Below the pieces are notes generated by a model that saw nothing but the letters and a program-made list of their open reading frames with translations, was not told where the DNA came from and did no database searches. Below are positions 32,217-44,714 of a DNA stretch of 64,000 nt, piece by piece (the stretch's first letter is position 1; every line of letters starts with the position of its first letter). This stretch comes from Isoetes taiwanensis (lineage: Eukaryota; Streptophyta; Lycopodiopsida; Isoetales; Isoetaceae): positions 124,001-188,000 of the forward strand of contig JAJEKV010000093.1 in NCBI GenBank assembly GCA_021234155.1, written 5' to 3'. The position numbers were made by a program, and so were the translations under genes.

Positions 32217-32413
32217 GTTAGAAATATGAGACACACACAACTTTTCCCACAAGACAAGACAAAATTTTATTCATATGAGATACATATTTATACATCAATA
32301 TGAGCCACTATTGGACTAGTGCCACAATAGGCAAGAGTGCTATATGTGACATACGTGCCATACATGGTCAAAGGTAAAAGTGCACGTCTCCTATAGAAAG
32401 GAGATTCCAAACA
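32216..32413 (-). repeat. Copia 5' LTR
   Basis: 198 bp. It adjoins the tRNA-Met primer-binding site on its inner side. A third copy of this LTR is at 40291-40488. Confidence 0.95.
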
Positions 32414-35400
32414 AACTAGACCATCAGGGAGGCAGGGGGGTACAGAAAGGAAGGAAGAAATAGCGATCCGGCATCGAACTGGGCGCGGGATATCCTTGGG
32501 ATGACGGGGAACGCTTACACGCAGCAAGGGACCAGGATATCATATGCCTAGTGGAGACATGGGAACACAGCACAAAGAGGTTACCAGACGAACCAGGATA
32601 TACACTGTTCACATGTTGGAGGGAAAAGAACTACAAAGTAGGAAGAGGAAGCGCAGGGCTAGCCTGTTACATTAGGAATAGCAGTGTCAAAAAAGCATGT
32701 ATTGTAGAAACGGACATTAATAAAAGATACATGCTTATAAATATTGTTATGTTTGACTACAAGAATCTATATTTGCTAATAGTGTATTACCCACCTCAAT
32801 GTGACAAACTGGAATTACTAAGCATGGGAGAAATCGTCATGAAACACAGGGATAAGGGATCGTTGATCATAGTAGGAGATATCAATGCAAGGACGGGACA
32901 GGAACAGGCACAGAAAGCAGGAATAGACAGGGAGAGTGGACAGTGGACGCAGGCCGAAAGGGGGGAAGAATGGCAAAGGAGCACGGTAGACGAAATGGAA
33001 GTGACGGCGAGAGGAGAAACACTGATAGAGATATGTACAGCTACAGATACAGTTATATGCAATGGCCTAAGAAGATGGCAAACCTCGGGCCAGTTCACAA
33101 GTACAAATGCTCACGGGAGCAGTATAGTAGACTATGTGATAGCATATGAGGAAGCAATAAGGGAAATCGGAAAGATGGAGTTAGGAGAATGGCCGTTAGG
33201 AGGAAGGGAGGGCCACAGACCCATCATGCTCAAGATAAATGCGACAAGGGGGAGAACAGATGACAGGCAAAGAAGAGGTAAACAGACCAAATTGACAGTC
33301 AAATTCAGAGAAAACAGAGTGGGAGCATTCATAAACACGGTAAAAAAGAAAATGAGAGATAAAGAATGGGGAGAGGAAATGAAGGACAGAGGGAACGACA
33401 TGAATGACATCTTAGAAGAAGCAGCAAAAACAACATTCGGGAGAAAAGAAAGAGGAAGAAGGGCTATAGCATTTCGAAGGTCAGTATGGTTTCACGAAGC
33501 ATGGAACAAAGAAGAAAAGTCAAATAGGCAAAAGGAACTGAGACATACTACGAGGAACGTAACAAATATGTGAAGATACTGAAAAGGAAGAAGGTTCAAG
33601 ACCTGAAAAAGCACCAATGGGGACTAGCTGAAGACTTGAAAAAACGGCCTAAGGAATTCTGGAACAACATGAAAAAAGGCTCAAAAACAAAAGCAAGTAC
33701 AGCAACAGGGGAGGAGGGGGGAGGATTGGAAATAGAAATAGACTGGACAAGATACCTGGAACGTCTATACAAAACAGGGGCTGCACCAATCCTGGCTCCA
33801 GAAGGAAGACACAAACATACCTTCTCCAAGGAAGAGGTGACATGGGCACTAAACAAGATGGCAAACAATAAGGCACCATATCTGTATGGGCTAACAACGG
33901 AGATGTTAAAACGCGTAGGAACACAGATAGTAGGGATCATAACAGAAATATTCAATGAGGTAGTACACTCAGGTCTACCAGAAAGATGGCAGTTTAATAA
34001 TGTAATTCCGCTCCATAAAGGGGGAAACAAAGAAGAACCGAGTAATTATAGGACCATCATGGTCAGTTCAGTATTCGCGAAATGGTTCGGAAAAACATTG
34101 GATCAGAAACTGAAAACTTGGGCAGAAACAGGGAAACTCAGAGCACAAGGCCAGGCTGGCGACCAGAGTACTCGACCACGACCATCTGGTGACTCTAAGG
34201 ATAATGATAGAACAGGCAAAGGAGAGTAACAAGAAGATCATATGCTGCTTCGTGGACTTTAAAAAGGCCTTCGACACAGTACCCAGAGATAAACTCCTAC
34301 TTAGATTAATAAGACTGAGAGCACCAGAAGGGTTAGTAGGATCAATTGCAAGGCTATATCAAAAGGTATATGCCAAGATAGAGGGGGAAGGGGAAGCCAT
34401 AGATTGCGATACAGGAGTAAAGCAAGGATGCCCACTATCACCCACACTTTTTGGGATATACATAGATGCCCTACAGGCATTTTTCAAGGAAAGAGAGGGA
34501 GACAGGGAGCACCAATGATAGGGAGAACAAAAGTTCCAATAATGCTATACGCAGATGACCTAGGTATGATGGCGACCAAAGCCAAAGGAATGCACAGAAT
34601 GCTAGAGATATTAGAAGAGTTTTGTTTGGAGACAGGATTGACAGTCAACCTAGACAAAACAAAAATAGTGACCTTCGGTGCAAAGACAAAACACAAGCCC
34701 TTTAAATACAAGGGACAAGAGCTAGAGGAAACCACAGGGTATAGGTATTTGGGATATGACACACATGGTGGGGGGAAGTGGTCAAAAGGGGCAGATAACA
34801 GATTCCAAGCAGCGATAGGCAATTATTACATCATGATGAATTACTGTAACAACAACAGGATCACCAACTGGGAAATCAAAACATATCTATTTAGCACGTT
34901 AGTAGCATCAACACAGCTGTACAGATGTGAGACATGGGGGCCAGGTCTATCAGAGAAAAAATGGGAAAAGCAGGAAGGCATACTGAGGCAATGGCACGGA
35001 CAGGAATTCCAGGTGAAGGCAGGTACATCATTAGCAACAATCATATATGAAACAGGGGAAAAACCAATGGAAGTGAGAGCATGGGAAAGAACAATCAGGT
35101 ACCTAATAAAGGACAACAGTTATGGAAAAGAGGACAAACTATCGTCACTGGCAATAGATGAATCAGCAAAGCAACACATAGTAACATGCAAGGGATGGTT
35201 TAACGAAGTGGCGAAGTGGACGGCAAGAATGGGGATGCAGCTAAGCCATATTATACAGGCGGATGGATGGGACGAAGAATGGACAAGCAGGGCAATGAGG
35301 AGCTGGCTAGTACAAAGACATGGGGCCTAAAGCGGCCCGGCATCGGGAGCCTTCAATCCTGGGGGACAGATAGGACATATCACATACAAAAGCAACATGT

Positions 35401-35726
35401 TGAATAGGAGCAACAGAGGAACGCTGGCTAGGTTCAGAATGGGGAGCCACGATCTTCGGATTGAGAAAGATAGATGGAGAAAAATAGATAGAGTAGAGCG
35501 AATATGTCGACTATGTGACTCAGGAAAAATAGAAGACGAAGCACATATGGTCAAGGAATGCACGGTCTACACAGACATAAGGTCCAAATTTAACAAGATC
35601 AGGTGGGATCTCCCACTCCCAGCACTGATGGACAAAGAAGAGACACTCACAGATGTAGCGAGAGCTATAAAAGAGATGATAATAAGACACCGGGGGGTGC
35701 ACAAAGAGAGAGGGCTAATAATCTGA
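32414..35726 (+). pseudogene. LINE-A ORF2, endonuclease and reverse transcriptase
   Basis: An APE-type endonuclease spans 32430-33570 (LVETWEH, LLIVYYPPQ, IIVGDINAR, SIVDYVI, GHRPI). The RT follows with NKAPYLYGLTTEMLK, VIPLHKGG...NYRTIMV, FVDFKKAFDTVP, GVKQGCPLSPTLFGIY and the catalytic MLYADDLGMMAT (about 34545). A C-terminal Cys-His motif (ICRLCDSGKIEDEAHMVKEC, about 35500) is typical of this LINE group. Frames change near 32480, 33570, 34200, 34500 and 35330. The ORF belongs to the same family as LINE-B. It nicks target DNA and copies LINE RNA. Confidence 0.9.
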
Positions 35727-35969
35727 GAAGCACTGTTGAGGCAAATCAGAGGGGCCCACAAAGTACAGTTCAAAACTGTTTATAACGATGCATTGTGTAT
35801 GGCCAAGAAGCTAGCTATAAGCACGATGCGGGTATTACAAAGAACAAGAGAAGCCCGCTATAGAAGGCTACATAAACCTATGCGTCTGTTTGTTGGCAGC
35901 ACCCTTTGGGAGCTCGCAGGATGCTACACAAGTCCGGGGGCCTCACGGCCTGAGGGACGTTAATGTATA

Positions 35970-36050
35970 TTCTATTCTATTCTATTCTATTCTATTCTAT
36001 TCTATTCTATTCTATTCTATTCTATTCTATTCTATTCTATTCTATTCTAT
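35970..36050 (+). repeat. (TTCTA)n tail of LINE-A
   Basis: About 16 perfect TATTC units close the LINE-A 3' UTR instead of a polyA tail. The preceding sequence has a short hairpin (GGCCTCACGGCC, about 35938-35949). Microsatellite tails suggest template-jumping or slippage priming by this LINE's reverse transcriptase. Confidence 0.93.
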
Positions 36051-36053
36051 ATA

Positions 36054-37670
36054 TCTTCTCGTAACGTGCTTCCTCCTTCATGATTCCCTTCGCTGGCCTG
36101 CACAAGTAGCACATTACATTATATAAGTAACCATCATTCAATTAAATTGGGATTATGTCTATTCCAAAATCGCGCCAGATAAGCGTTATTTTTAGGGCAT
36201 CTAGTGTTTTTTCAATTCTATTTTTGGCATTTAAAAAGCGTAGTGTATGTTGCATATATAGTTATTTTTTCATATTTACTTTAAATAAAGTCCTTATTTG
36301 CTTGAAATTAACATCACAACATCACAACAAAATAATCAGTTACTTAACGAAATCAAGCAAATATTTACAATACATAAAAATAATATTGCTTCAATATTCA
36401 CATCTTTTTAACAAATTTAAATCTAGAGTTATGGTATTTAGGCCAATAAAATTGGAATATCTATACAATTAATAAATGAGATGTCCTACAAAATGCTTTA
36501 AAGTAGACAATTTTAATAAATGGCCTTCCTCCCAAATACTTAAAATAGACAATTCTGGTCAATTTTGATAAGTGGCGTCTCTGTTAAATCGCGCCTGGCG
36601 CAATTTCTCAAGCTGTGTGCAAACTGCAGGGAGTTCTAAATCCCTGTTTCTTCACCCTTTTCAGCAGAGGGTAGATAATCCTGTAGAACATCTTACGGCT
36701 TTTGCCTTTCATTCACCTTATAAGCAAAAGTAAACCCATGCTCAAAGCATTTCTATTTTACCATATCTGTCGCTTTCAATACTAAGCACGCTTCAATTTA
36801 CAATCTGCAGGGGATCATATATAGCTTGAAACCGTTAAAATGCTTCTCCAAAGCCAGAGTAGCATGGAACTTCAAATCTGAGGGCCTGGAAGTAGTATGG
36901 AAGCGATTGGATGCTTGCATTAACCCTTGAACCACATTTTACAATGCTATTCACTGCAGTTGAATGCTTGGAAACCAATTTGGCACTTTGAATCTCTGCC
37001 AGCAAAATATGCACTGCATTGGGCAAGGAAGAAAAAGAAATGTTATCAAGAGCTTCGATTGCTTTCGAGAATGGAAGCTAAGGGAGACATAGAGCAAATG
37101 CATCTCCTATCGAAGCCAGATTTGCCAAGGATGAGAAAATTGCCGACAAGAGGTGCAGGGCATTTTGCAGAGTATCGAGAGAGGGGAAACTCATGAGGTC
37201 CGTTCTTTTCCGTCCTTGTTTCCAAAGCTTCATCACAGTTCTGCAGCAGATTGCCGAAATGAGCTCCACCTGCTAGAAATGAAGAACAGCTACCTCCCAG
37301 CGACCTCTCTGCGACCCCTTTTGTGACGTTCCAGGACAGTATACGGTCCCAGGACGTATGTACTGCCTCGTCACGCGTACACGCCACTCCGACTGACGTG
37401 TACGCCGACGTGTAGCCAAGTGGGTAGCCCTAGGGGGCAACTTGCTAAGATTGTGCATTAGTATTAATGTGCACATTTTCCAATGTACACATTAATGTGG
37501 GCACACATTCCATATGGACACTTCATGCCAAGTGGGCCATACCCAAGTGTGCAATTAATGTGCACATTTTTCAATGTACACATTAATGTGGGCACAGATT
37601 TCCATGTGGGCACATTTTGCCACCTAGCCATTAAAGGCAAGTGGGCCCATTCCCAATTATCCCACATGCC
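36054..37670. other. AT-rich DNA with a short direct repeat
   Basis: No gene is supported. 36130-36600 is AT-rich. 36830-37390 is more balanced with open frames on both strands, none recognised. 37463-37505 and 37554-37596 are near-identical 43-bp repeats (core AATGTACACATTAATGTGGG, itself partly palindromic) in a region of several ATTAATGTG motifs. The segment ends abruptly at the duplicated Copia block. Confidence 0.5.
37463..37596. repeat. Pair of 43-bp direct repeats
   Basis: Copies at 37463-37505 and 37554-37596 differ at about one base. Each contains two ATTAATGTG blocks around TGTACA. They lie just before the duplicated Copia/LINE segment. Confidence 0.85.
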
Positions 37671-37969
37671 ATTTTCCATGATTCTGCTTGATCTGAACTG
37701 AGAGCATCAGCAACAGAAATTGGATCAGCAGTCATAGCAAAGCAGAATAATAATCTAAGATCCGTTGCGTCGGCTTCCAAGCTCGACGTGCAACAATAGC
37801 ATCATCATGAGGAACCTCATAAATAACGTCATCATCATGAGCACCCTCATGAATAACTTCATCAAGACCATCATGATCTTCCTCATCATAATCACCATCA
37901 TTAGCAAAATCATAAGCAAGTTCAGGAACATCAAGAGCTTCAGCAGGATCAAAAATCGGATTATGTGCA

Positions 37970-38863
37970 TCAACGATAGCAAGGGCAATTAGAGGAGTAG
38001 TAGGCAGCATAGGAAAAAAAGATCATCATTTGAAAAAGGGAATTCAGCAAGTATTTCACTTTCATGTTGACTATTAGGTTTGAAGCATAACATAGAAAGC
38101 TCATCAAAAGTAGCATCACGACTAATGATAACTTTTCGAGAAACAGGATCCCAAAAACGATATGCTTTAGCATTAGAAGCATATCCAAGGAAAATAGCTT
38201 TCGTAGCAACAGGATCAATCTTTTTTCTTTTTCAGTTGGAATATGAACATAAGCAGTACAACCAAAAACACGCAAATTAGCAACATTGGGTTTACGACCA
38301 AACCAGGCTTCAAACAGAGTTTTGCCTTTCAAAGCAGAAGTAATCAAGCGATTTTGCACATACACAGCAGTGGCAACAGCTTCTGCCCAAAAACACTTAT
38401 CCAAACCAGAATGAATAAGCATACAACGCACAGCATTCATGATTGTGCGATTCTTCCTTTCAGCAACACCATTCTGTTGGGGAGAATAAGGCGCGATATA
38501 TTCATGAAAAATACCTGATTCTGCACAAACTTTGTCAAAAGCCAAAGATTTAAACTCACCACCATTATCAGTGCGCAATCTTTGAATCATGGTTCCAGTT
38601 TGAACCTCAACCAATTTCTTAAAGGTACAAAAGATGGATAGGACATCAGATTTTTTGGAAAAAAAGTACACAAAGGTATAGCGAAAGTATAGGGCTTTAC
38701 CAATGGAAACACAAAATGGGCCACAACGATCAGAATGGACAAGTTCTAAGAAATGCGAGGTAGGATGTCCATCTCCAGAGAATGGATGGCGATGCTGCTT
38801 ACCAAGAGCACAAGCCTCACAAACACCCAATACACCATGGGTTGACAAATTGAGTCCATCCAC
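37970..38863 (-). pseudogene. Copia integrase, duplicated truncated copy
   Basis: Same integrase as at 30128-30808, with HSDRCGP, RTDNGGEF and AERKNRT. Here the frame runs on past FGC (FGCTAYVHIPTEKEK), unlike the first copy. A deletion of about 20 bp near 38680 removes the LLFIDDYT segment, so it cannot be active as it stands. Confidence 0.9.
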
Positions 38864-39592
38864 AAGTTCATCCGGCTCATGTCCAAAAGAGCTTGAAAGT
38901 TAGCATGACCAAAGCGTCGATGCCACAAAAGTAATTGATATCATCACCACGAGATATCACAACATTAGCAAACTCATCATTGGTTGAAGAGCATAAAGAT
39001 TGCCTTTTAAAAAGTTGGCAAAAACAAGACCATCTTTCACAAAACGGCAAACACGGTTATCAAACCGAACAAAGGAAGCCAATATCGAGAAGACGAGCAA
39101 GAGAAAGGAGATTGTGGGAAAGGTCCGGCACATGTAGAACCCCATGCAAAAGCCGCGACACCGGAAGATGTGCCAATTTGAAGAGTACCAATGCCTTTGA
39201 CAAACAAGGGGTCTATTGTCACCAAGATAGACAAATTTCTTAGCAAGAAGAGGACGATATTGAGTCAACCAATGCTTGTGATGAGTCATGTGTTGAGTTG
39301 CAGCAGAATCTACAAGCATAGAATCATTAGCTTTAACTATTTCAAGCGCATCATGGACACAATGTCCCTCATCTCGCATGCCAAGAAGAAGTTTATGCTC
39401 AAGAGCAAATTTTTATAATAACATTCTTCTTCGGGATGGCGGACTTTTTACAATATTCGCAAAACAATAGAGCGATTTCTTTTGGGAGGAGGACCCGACC
39501 CGAGCCCGCGACCCGCGGCGGCGTCCATCCACGACCGAGCGACCAGCATGCTCATCAAAGATAATTATCGATCATCATCATCACGAGATCGT

Positions 39593-40327
39593 TTAGAAGC
39601 GAACCACAAGAGTCGTTTTCATCCGATCTTTGGAAGATTTTTGAAGTTTGGTAGCTTCATCTTTCAATGAAATATGAACACGATCTAGAGTGAGATTGGC
39701 TTTATTGAGTAAAACTGTACGAACAACCTTGAATTCTTCTGGCAAAGTTTCTAGAAGTGCAACAATTTGTTGTTGAGGTGGCATGACCTCACCAGCAATA
39801 GACAAGCCATCTATAAGAGTTTTAAACTTATCAAAGTGAAGGTCAAAAGATTCGGTGAGGTTATAACGAAGATTTGCAATATCATTGCGAAGACTATAAA
39901 TCTCATATACAGTCTTTTGCTCATAAACTTTGTCAAGGTAACTCCAAACCTCAGCAGAGGTTTTGAGATCCCTAACATCCATCAGTATAGATTCTTTGAG
40001 TGCATAAAGTATCAAAGAACGTGCCGCTTTATCTTTTTCTTCCCAGTCAGCTAAAAGCTTGACCCAAGTATCGTATTCAGTTCCACTGGTAGCAAGAACT
40101 CCAGCACTAGTTAGTGGTTGTGTTGGAACACGGATTTTACCCGTGACATAATCAAAAAGCTTGTCACTCTCCAACACCAACTCCATCTTAAGCTTCCAAA
40201 CAGGAAAGCCAGATCCAGAAAAGACATAAAGTGTCTTTGTCCCGGAGAGCCCGCGAAAAGTAACAACAGAAGAGCTTAGCTCTGATACCATGTTAGAAAT
40301 ATGAGACACACACAACTTTTCCCACAA
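39593..40327 (-). pseudogene. Copia gag, duplicated copy, frame intact over 240 residues
   Basis: This copy reads from MVSELSSSVVTFRG through ESDKLFDYVTG, YDTWVKLLADWEEKDKAARSL and YEQKTVYEIYSLRNDIANLRYNL to VRTVLLNKANLTLDRVHISLKDEATKLQKSSKD without a break. The copy at 30799-32216 breaks twice in the same stretch. It therefore shows what the original gag frame was. The zinc-knuckle region beyond 39590 is damaged (CCCGCG-type changes at 39495-39525). Confidence 0.9.
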
Positions 40328-40488
40328 GACAAGACAAAATTTTATTCATATGAGATACATATTTATACATCAATATGAGCTACTATTGGACTAGTGCCAC
40401 AATAGGCAAGAGTGCTATATGTGACATACGTGCCATACATGGCAAAAGGTAAAGGTGCACGTCTCCTATAGAAAGGAGATTCCAAACA

Positions 40489-42951
40489 AACTAGACCATC
40501 AGGGAGGCAGGGGGGTACAGAAAGGAAGGAAGAAATAGCGATCTGGTACTGGAACTGCACGGGATATCCTTGGGATGACGGGGAACGCTTACACGCAGCA
40601 AGGGACCAGGATATCATATGCCTAGTGGAGACATGGGAACACAGCACAAAGAGGTTACCAGACGAACCAGGATATACATTGTTCAGATGTTGGAGGGAAA
40701 AGAACTACAAAGTAGGAAGAGGAAGCGCAGGGCTAGCCTGTTACATTAGGAATAGCAGTGTCAAAAAAGCATGTATTGTAGAAACGGACATTAATAAAAG
40801 ATACATGCTTATAAATATTGTTATGTTTGACTACAAGAATCTATATTTGCTAATAGTGTATTACCCACCTCAATGTGACAAACTGGAATTACTAAGCATG
40901 GGAGAAATTGTCATGAAACACAGGGATAAGGGATCGTTGATCATAGTAGGAGATATCAATGCAAGGGCCGGGACGAGAACAGCACGTAGCGAGGAATAGG
41001 CGGGGAGAGTGGACGGTGGGACGCAGCGAAGGGGGGAAGAATGGCAAAGGAGCACGGTAGACGAAATGGAAGTGACAGCGAGAGGAGAAACACTGATAGA
41101 GATATGTACAGCTACAGATACAGATGGCAAACCTCGGGCCAGTTCACAAGTACAAATGCTCACGGGAGCAGTATAGTAGACTATGTGATAGCAAATGAGG
41201 AAGCAATAAGGGAAATCGGAAAGATGGAGTTAGGAGAATGGCCGTTAGGAGGAAGGGAGGGCCACAGACCCATCATGCTCAAGATAAATGCGACAAGGGG
41301 GAGAACAGATGACAGGCAAAGAAGAGGTAAACAGACCAAATTGACAGTCAAATTCAGAGAAAACAGAGTGGGAGCATTCATAAACACGGTAAAAAAGAAA
41401 ATGAGAGATAAAGAATGGGGAGAGGAAATGAAGGACAGAGGGAACGACATGAATGACATCTTGGAAGAAGCAGCAAAAACAACATTCGGGAGAAAAGAAA
41501 GAGGAAGAAGGGCTATAGCATTTCGAAGGTCAGTATGGTTTCACGAGGCATGGAACAAAGAAGAAAAGTCAAATAGGCAAAAGGAACTGAGACATACTAC
41601 GAGGAACGTAACAAATATGTGAAGATACTGAAAAGGAAGAAGGTTCAAGACCTGAAAAAGCACCAATGGGGACTAGCTGAAGACTTGAAAAAACGGCCTA
41701 AGGAATTCTGGAACAACATGAAAAAAGGCTCAAAAACAAAAGCAAGTACAGCAACAGGGGAGGAGGGGGGAGGATTGGAAATAGAAATAGACTGGACAAG
41801 ATACCTGGAACGTCTATACAAAACAGGGGCTGCACCAATCCTGGCTCCAGAAGGAAGACACGAACATACCTTCTCCAAGGAAGAGGTGACATGGGCACTA
41901 AACAAGATGGCAAACAATAAGGCACCATATCTGTATGGGCTAACAACGGAGATGTTAAAACGCGTAGGAACACAGATAGTAGGGATCATAACAGAAATAT
42001 TCAATGAGGTAACACTCAGGTCTACGGAAAGATGGCGGTTTAATAATGTAATTCCGCTCCATAAAGGGAAACAAAGAAGAACCGAGTAATTATAGGACCA
42101 TCATGGTGGATTCGGTATTCCTTGAAATGGTTCGGAAAAACATTGGATCAGAAACTGAAAACTTGGGCAGAAACAGGGAAACTCAGAGCACAAGGCCAGG
42201 CTGGCGACCAGAGTACTCGACCACGACCATCTGGTGACTCTAAGGATAATGATAGAACAGGCAAAGGAGAGTAACAAGAAGATCATATCTTTGCCCGTGG
42301 ACTTTAAAAAGGCCTTCGACCACGGATACCCGGAGATAAACTCCTACTTAGATTAATAAGACCGAGAGCACCGGAAGGGTTAGTAGGATCAATTGCAAGG
42401 CTATATCAAAAGGTATATGCCAAGATAGAGGGGAAGGGGAAGCCATAGATTGCGATCTGAGGGTAAAGCAAGGATGCCCACTATCACCCACACTTTTGGG
42501 ATATACATAGATGCCCCTACAGGCATTTTTCAAGGAAAGAGAGGAGAGGGGAGCACCAATGATAGGGAGAACAAAAGTTCCAATAATGCTATCTTGAGAT
42601 GACCTAGGTATGATGGCGACCAAAGCCAAAGGAATGCACAGAATGCTAGAGATATTAGAAGAGTTTTGTTTGGAGACAGGATTGACAGTCAACCTAGACA
42701 AAACAAAAATAGTGACCTTCGGTGCAAAGACAAAACACAAGCCCTTTAAATACAAGGGACAAGAGCTAGAGGAAACCACAGGGTATAGGTATTTGGGATA
42801 TGACACACATGGTGGGGGGAAGTGGTCAAAAGGGGCAGATAACAGATTCCAAGCAGCGATAGGCAATTATTACATCATGATGAATTACTGTAACAACAAC
42901 AGGATCACCAACTGGGAAATCAAAACATATCTATTTAGCACGTTAGTGGTA
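40489..42951 (+). pseudogene. LINE-A ORF2, duplicated truncated copy
   Basis: The endonuclease start is better preserved here: the frame from about 40535 reads IWYWNCTGYPWDDGERL, the usual start of this endonuclease, which is garbled in the first copy at 32463-32485. RT motifs follow but are damaged: the YADD site at about 42590 reads as CTATCTTGAGATGAC, and the FDTV site at 42315-42340 is disrupted. The copy ends in the RT thumb region at 42951, where LINE-C DNA begins. Confidence 0.88.
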
Positions 42952-42955
42952 ATCA

Positions 42956-44714
42956 ATAGAAATATGTAACAACTCCAATTAATAACAAGTGGAATACTAT
43001 GATAGAATAGTACATCCAGGGTGCTGATCTAAGTGCTGGGGCCGCGTTTTTTTGATACCCACTAGCATACTTTTGCCCATTTGCTAACAATTTAGCCAAG
43101 ATTTTATAGCTGGTATTAGTCAAAGAGATAGGTCTCCAGTCAGAGAAACCAATAGGTTGATCCACCTTTGGAACTAAAGCTATAAGCCCAGCATTGATTG
43201 CAGGGTGTAAACTATCAGCAGTCCAAGCCCCTTGGATAAAAGTTGTGATGTCATCTTGCATAACATCCCAGAATTCCTTGAAAATTTCTGGGGGAAAGCC
43301 ATCAGGACCTGGGCTTTTATCAGAAGCCATAGAGTTCAAAGTGAGGAAGATTTCCTGCTTCTATGGGACAGCTATAAGAAGCTCATTGTTAATTGACATG
43401 GGATCAGAATCAATAGAATTGAAAAATTCTTTGAGATCAAGCTGAGAAGAAGGCTGCATACCAAACAACTCTTGGTATTTCTGGGCAAAGAAGGATTGGA
43501 TCCCTTGCTGACCTTGGATGATATTGCTTTGCTCATCTTGGACTGATATGATACTGTTATTGATAATTCTACTTTTGGCAGCTCGAAAGAAGAAAGAAGA
43601 GCTACTTGTGTCCATCAAATTAACATACTGACATTTACTTCTGATGGCCAAGGATTGAGCCTCTAGCTCCTCAATGTGTTTGACATTGATTTCCAACCTT
43701 TTCTCCTGCTCCTATAGGGACTGATTATCTTTATCAAGAAATAAGAGTTCTCTCAACTTTTTTATCTGAGCATAGACTTCATTTTTTTGATGCATTTTCT
43801 TTTCTGCCCAATCCTTTTCCCACTTCTTGATCCAATCTTTCAACTTTTTTAGCTTTTGTACAAAACATGCCATTGATCTGCTATTTCCAAGCTTGGGAAG
43901 GGACAAATAGTATTCTCTTAATTGTGAGCAGAATTGCTTAATATGCAATAGCTGAACATTAAATTTGAAGGGAGTATTTACCTTGGCAGCACGTGAGGCA
44001 TATGAGAGGGACTCCAAATCCTGTGGAAAATGGTCAGAAATGGAGTTGCTATAGTCTGACTTAATGAGAACTTGATCCCAAATATCCAGATCAGTTGATG
44101 AGATATAGAATCTGTCTAACAAACAAAAGGTTCTCTCAGGTCCTTTTCTTTTATTGCTCCGGGAATAAGTGGCTGAGGAGGAAAGGGGATGATAAACAAA
44201 AGTTCCAATAAGCTTATTCCATTTTCTCCTTCCATTTTTAGTCATATTTAATTTCTTGCCCAGCTTCTGATCCCATTGGGGAGTATTATTAAAATCCCCT
44301 GCTAAAAGCCAATTATGAACCTGTTTTTGCCTTTCAATCCAAATCCTCCTTTCACTTCACTGCCTTTCTCTTTCATCAGGCTCTGTTGAAGCATAGACAT
44401 TAATGATGCCCAAAAGCTGACCTTTAATGTCCAAAAAAAATGACAGACCACCGACCCGAAGGAGCTACATAAGAGCCAGAGGACAAAAATCCTTTCCAGA
44501 TCGTGCAAATACCTCCTTTTGTACCATTAGCAGCAACTCAAGTGGAGCCACTCCTTGGACATATCCAATCTCCTAATTTGGAAGATCCAAAAGAAGGAAG
44601 CCTATGTTCCTGCAATAAAATGATGTCTTCTTTCACTTCTTGAATGTCTATCAGAACCCTTTTTCTTTTTAAAGGATCTTTTATGCTTCTAAGATTCCAA
44701 CAAATAATCTTCAT
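42956..44714 (-). pseudogene. LINE-C ORF2, endonuclease and start of RT
   Basis: The frame from 44714 reads MKIICWNLRSIKDPLKRKRVL...LLQEHRLP, the start of the EEP endonuclease. 44245-43712 holds the endonuclease-RT linker (KLIGTFVYHPLS, FCLLDRFY, SDYSNSISDHFP). 43339-42956 has RT block 1-2 (SPGPDGFPPEIFKEFWDVMQDDI, LIALVPKVDQP, WRPISLTNTSYKILAK). The catalytic YADD part is beyond the truncation. Stops and frame changes near 44460, 44290, 43700 and 43355 make it inactive. Confidence 0.82.

Larger units (their letters stand above)
27683..32413 (-). mobile_element. Complete Ty1/Copia retrotransposon, 4,731 bp
   Basis: Two 198-bp LTRs (27683-27880 and 32216-32413), in plus orientation TGTTAG...CCAAACA, bound a minus-strand element inserted in LINE-A. 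AACT lies directly outside both LTRs (27679-27682 and 32414-32417), a 4-bp visible part of the target duplication. The primer-binding site TGGTATCAGAGC (32215-32204) complements plant initiator tRNA-Met. A GCAGGGAGGGTG polypurine tract adjoins the 3' LTR (27881-27892). Domain order is gag, integrase, RT, RNase H, as in Copia. The LTRs are nearly identical, so the insertion is young. Confidence 0.95.
26041..36053 (+). mobile_element. LINE-A, L1-like retrotransposon with two nested insertions
   Basis: ORF1 (26097-26643 and 27406-27682), ORF2 (32414-35726), a 3' UTR and a long (TTCTA)n tail (about 35970-36050) lie in order on the plus strand. The hAT-like element at 26652-27397 and the Copia element at 27683-32413 interrupt it. 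The 5' end is placed just upstream of ORF1, beside the Gypsy remnant, and is approximate. Target duplications were not found. Confidence 0.8.
37671..42951. mobile_element. Second copy of the Copia/LINE-A junction block
   Basis: This block matches 29564-34906 from end to end in the same orientation. It contains the Copia integrase and gag region (minus), one LTR (40291-40488), the same insertion junction into LINE-A ORF2 (AACT then AGACC), and LINE-A endonuclease and RT to just after NWEIKTYLFSTLV. It lacks the Copia RT, RNase H and far LTR, and the LINE-A 3' end. Because it starts and stops inside two different elements, it is a copy of a DNA segment, not a new transposition. About 57 bp of net length difference and many small changes separate the copies. 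Confidence 0.93.

Noticed and set aside
35890-36126. Open frame of repeated FYSIL units
   Set aside because: It is a translation of the (TTCTA)n tail of LINE-A, not a protein.
36835-37387. Minus-strand frames of 63 and 113 codons as a gene
   Set aside because: No family resemblance, no credible splice structure joining them, and equal open frames on the other strand.
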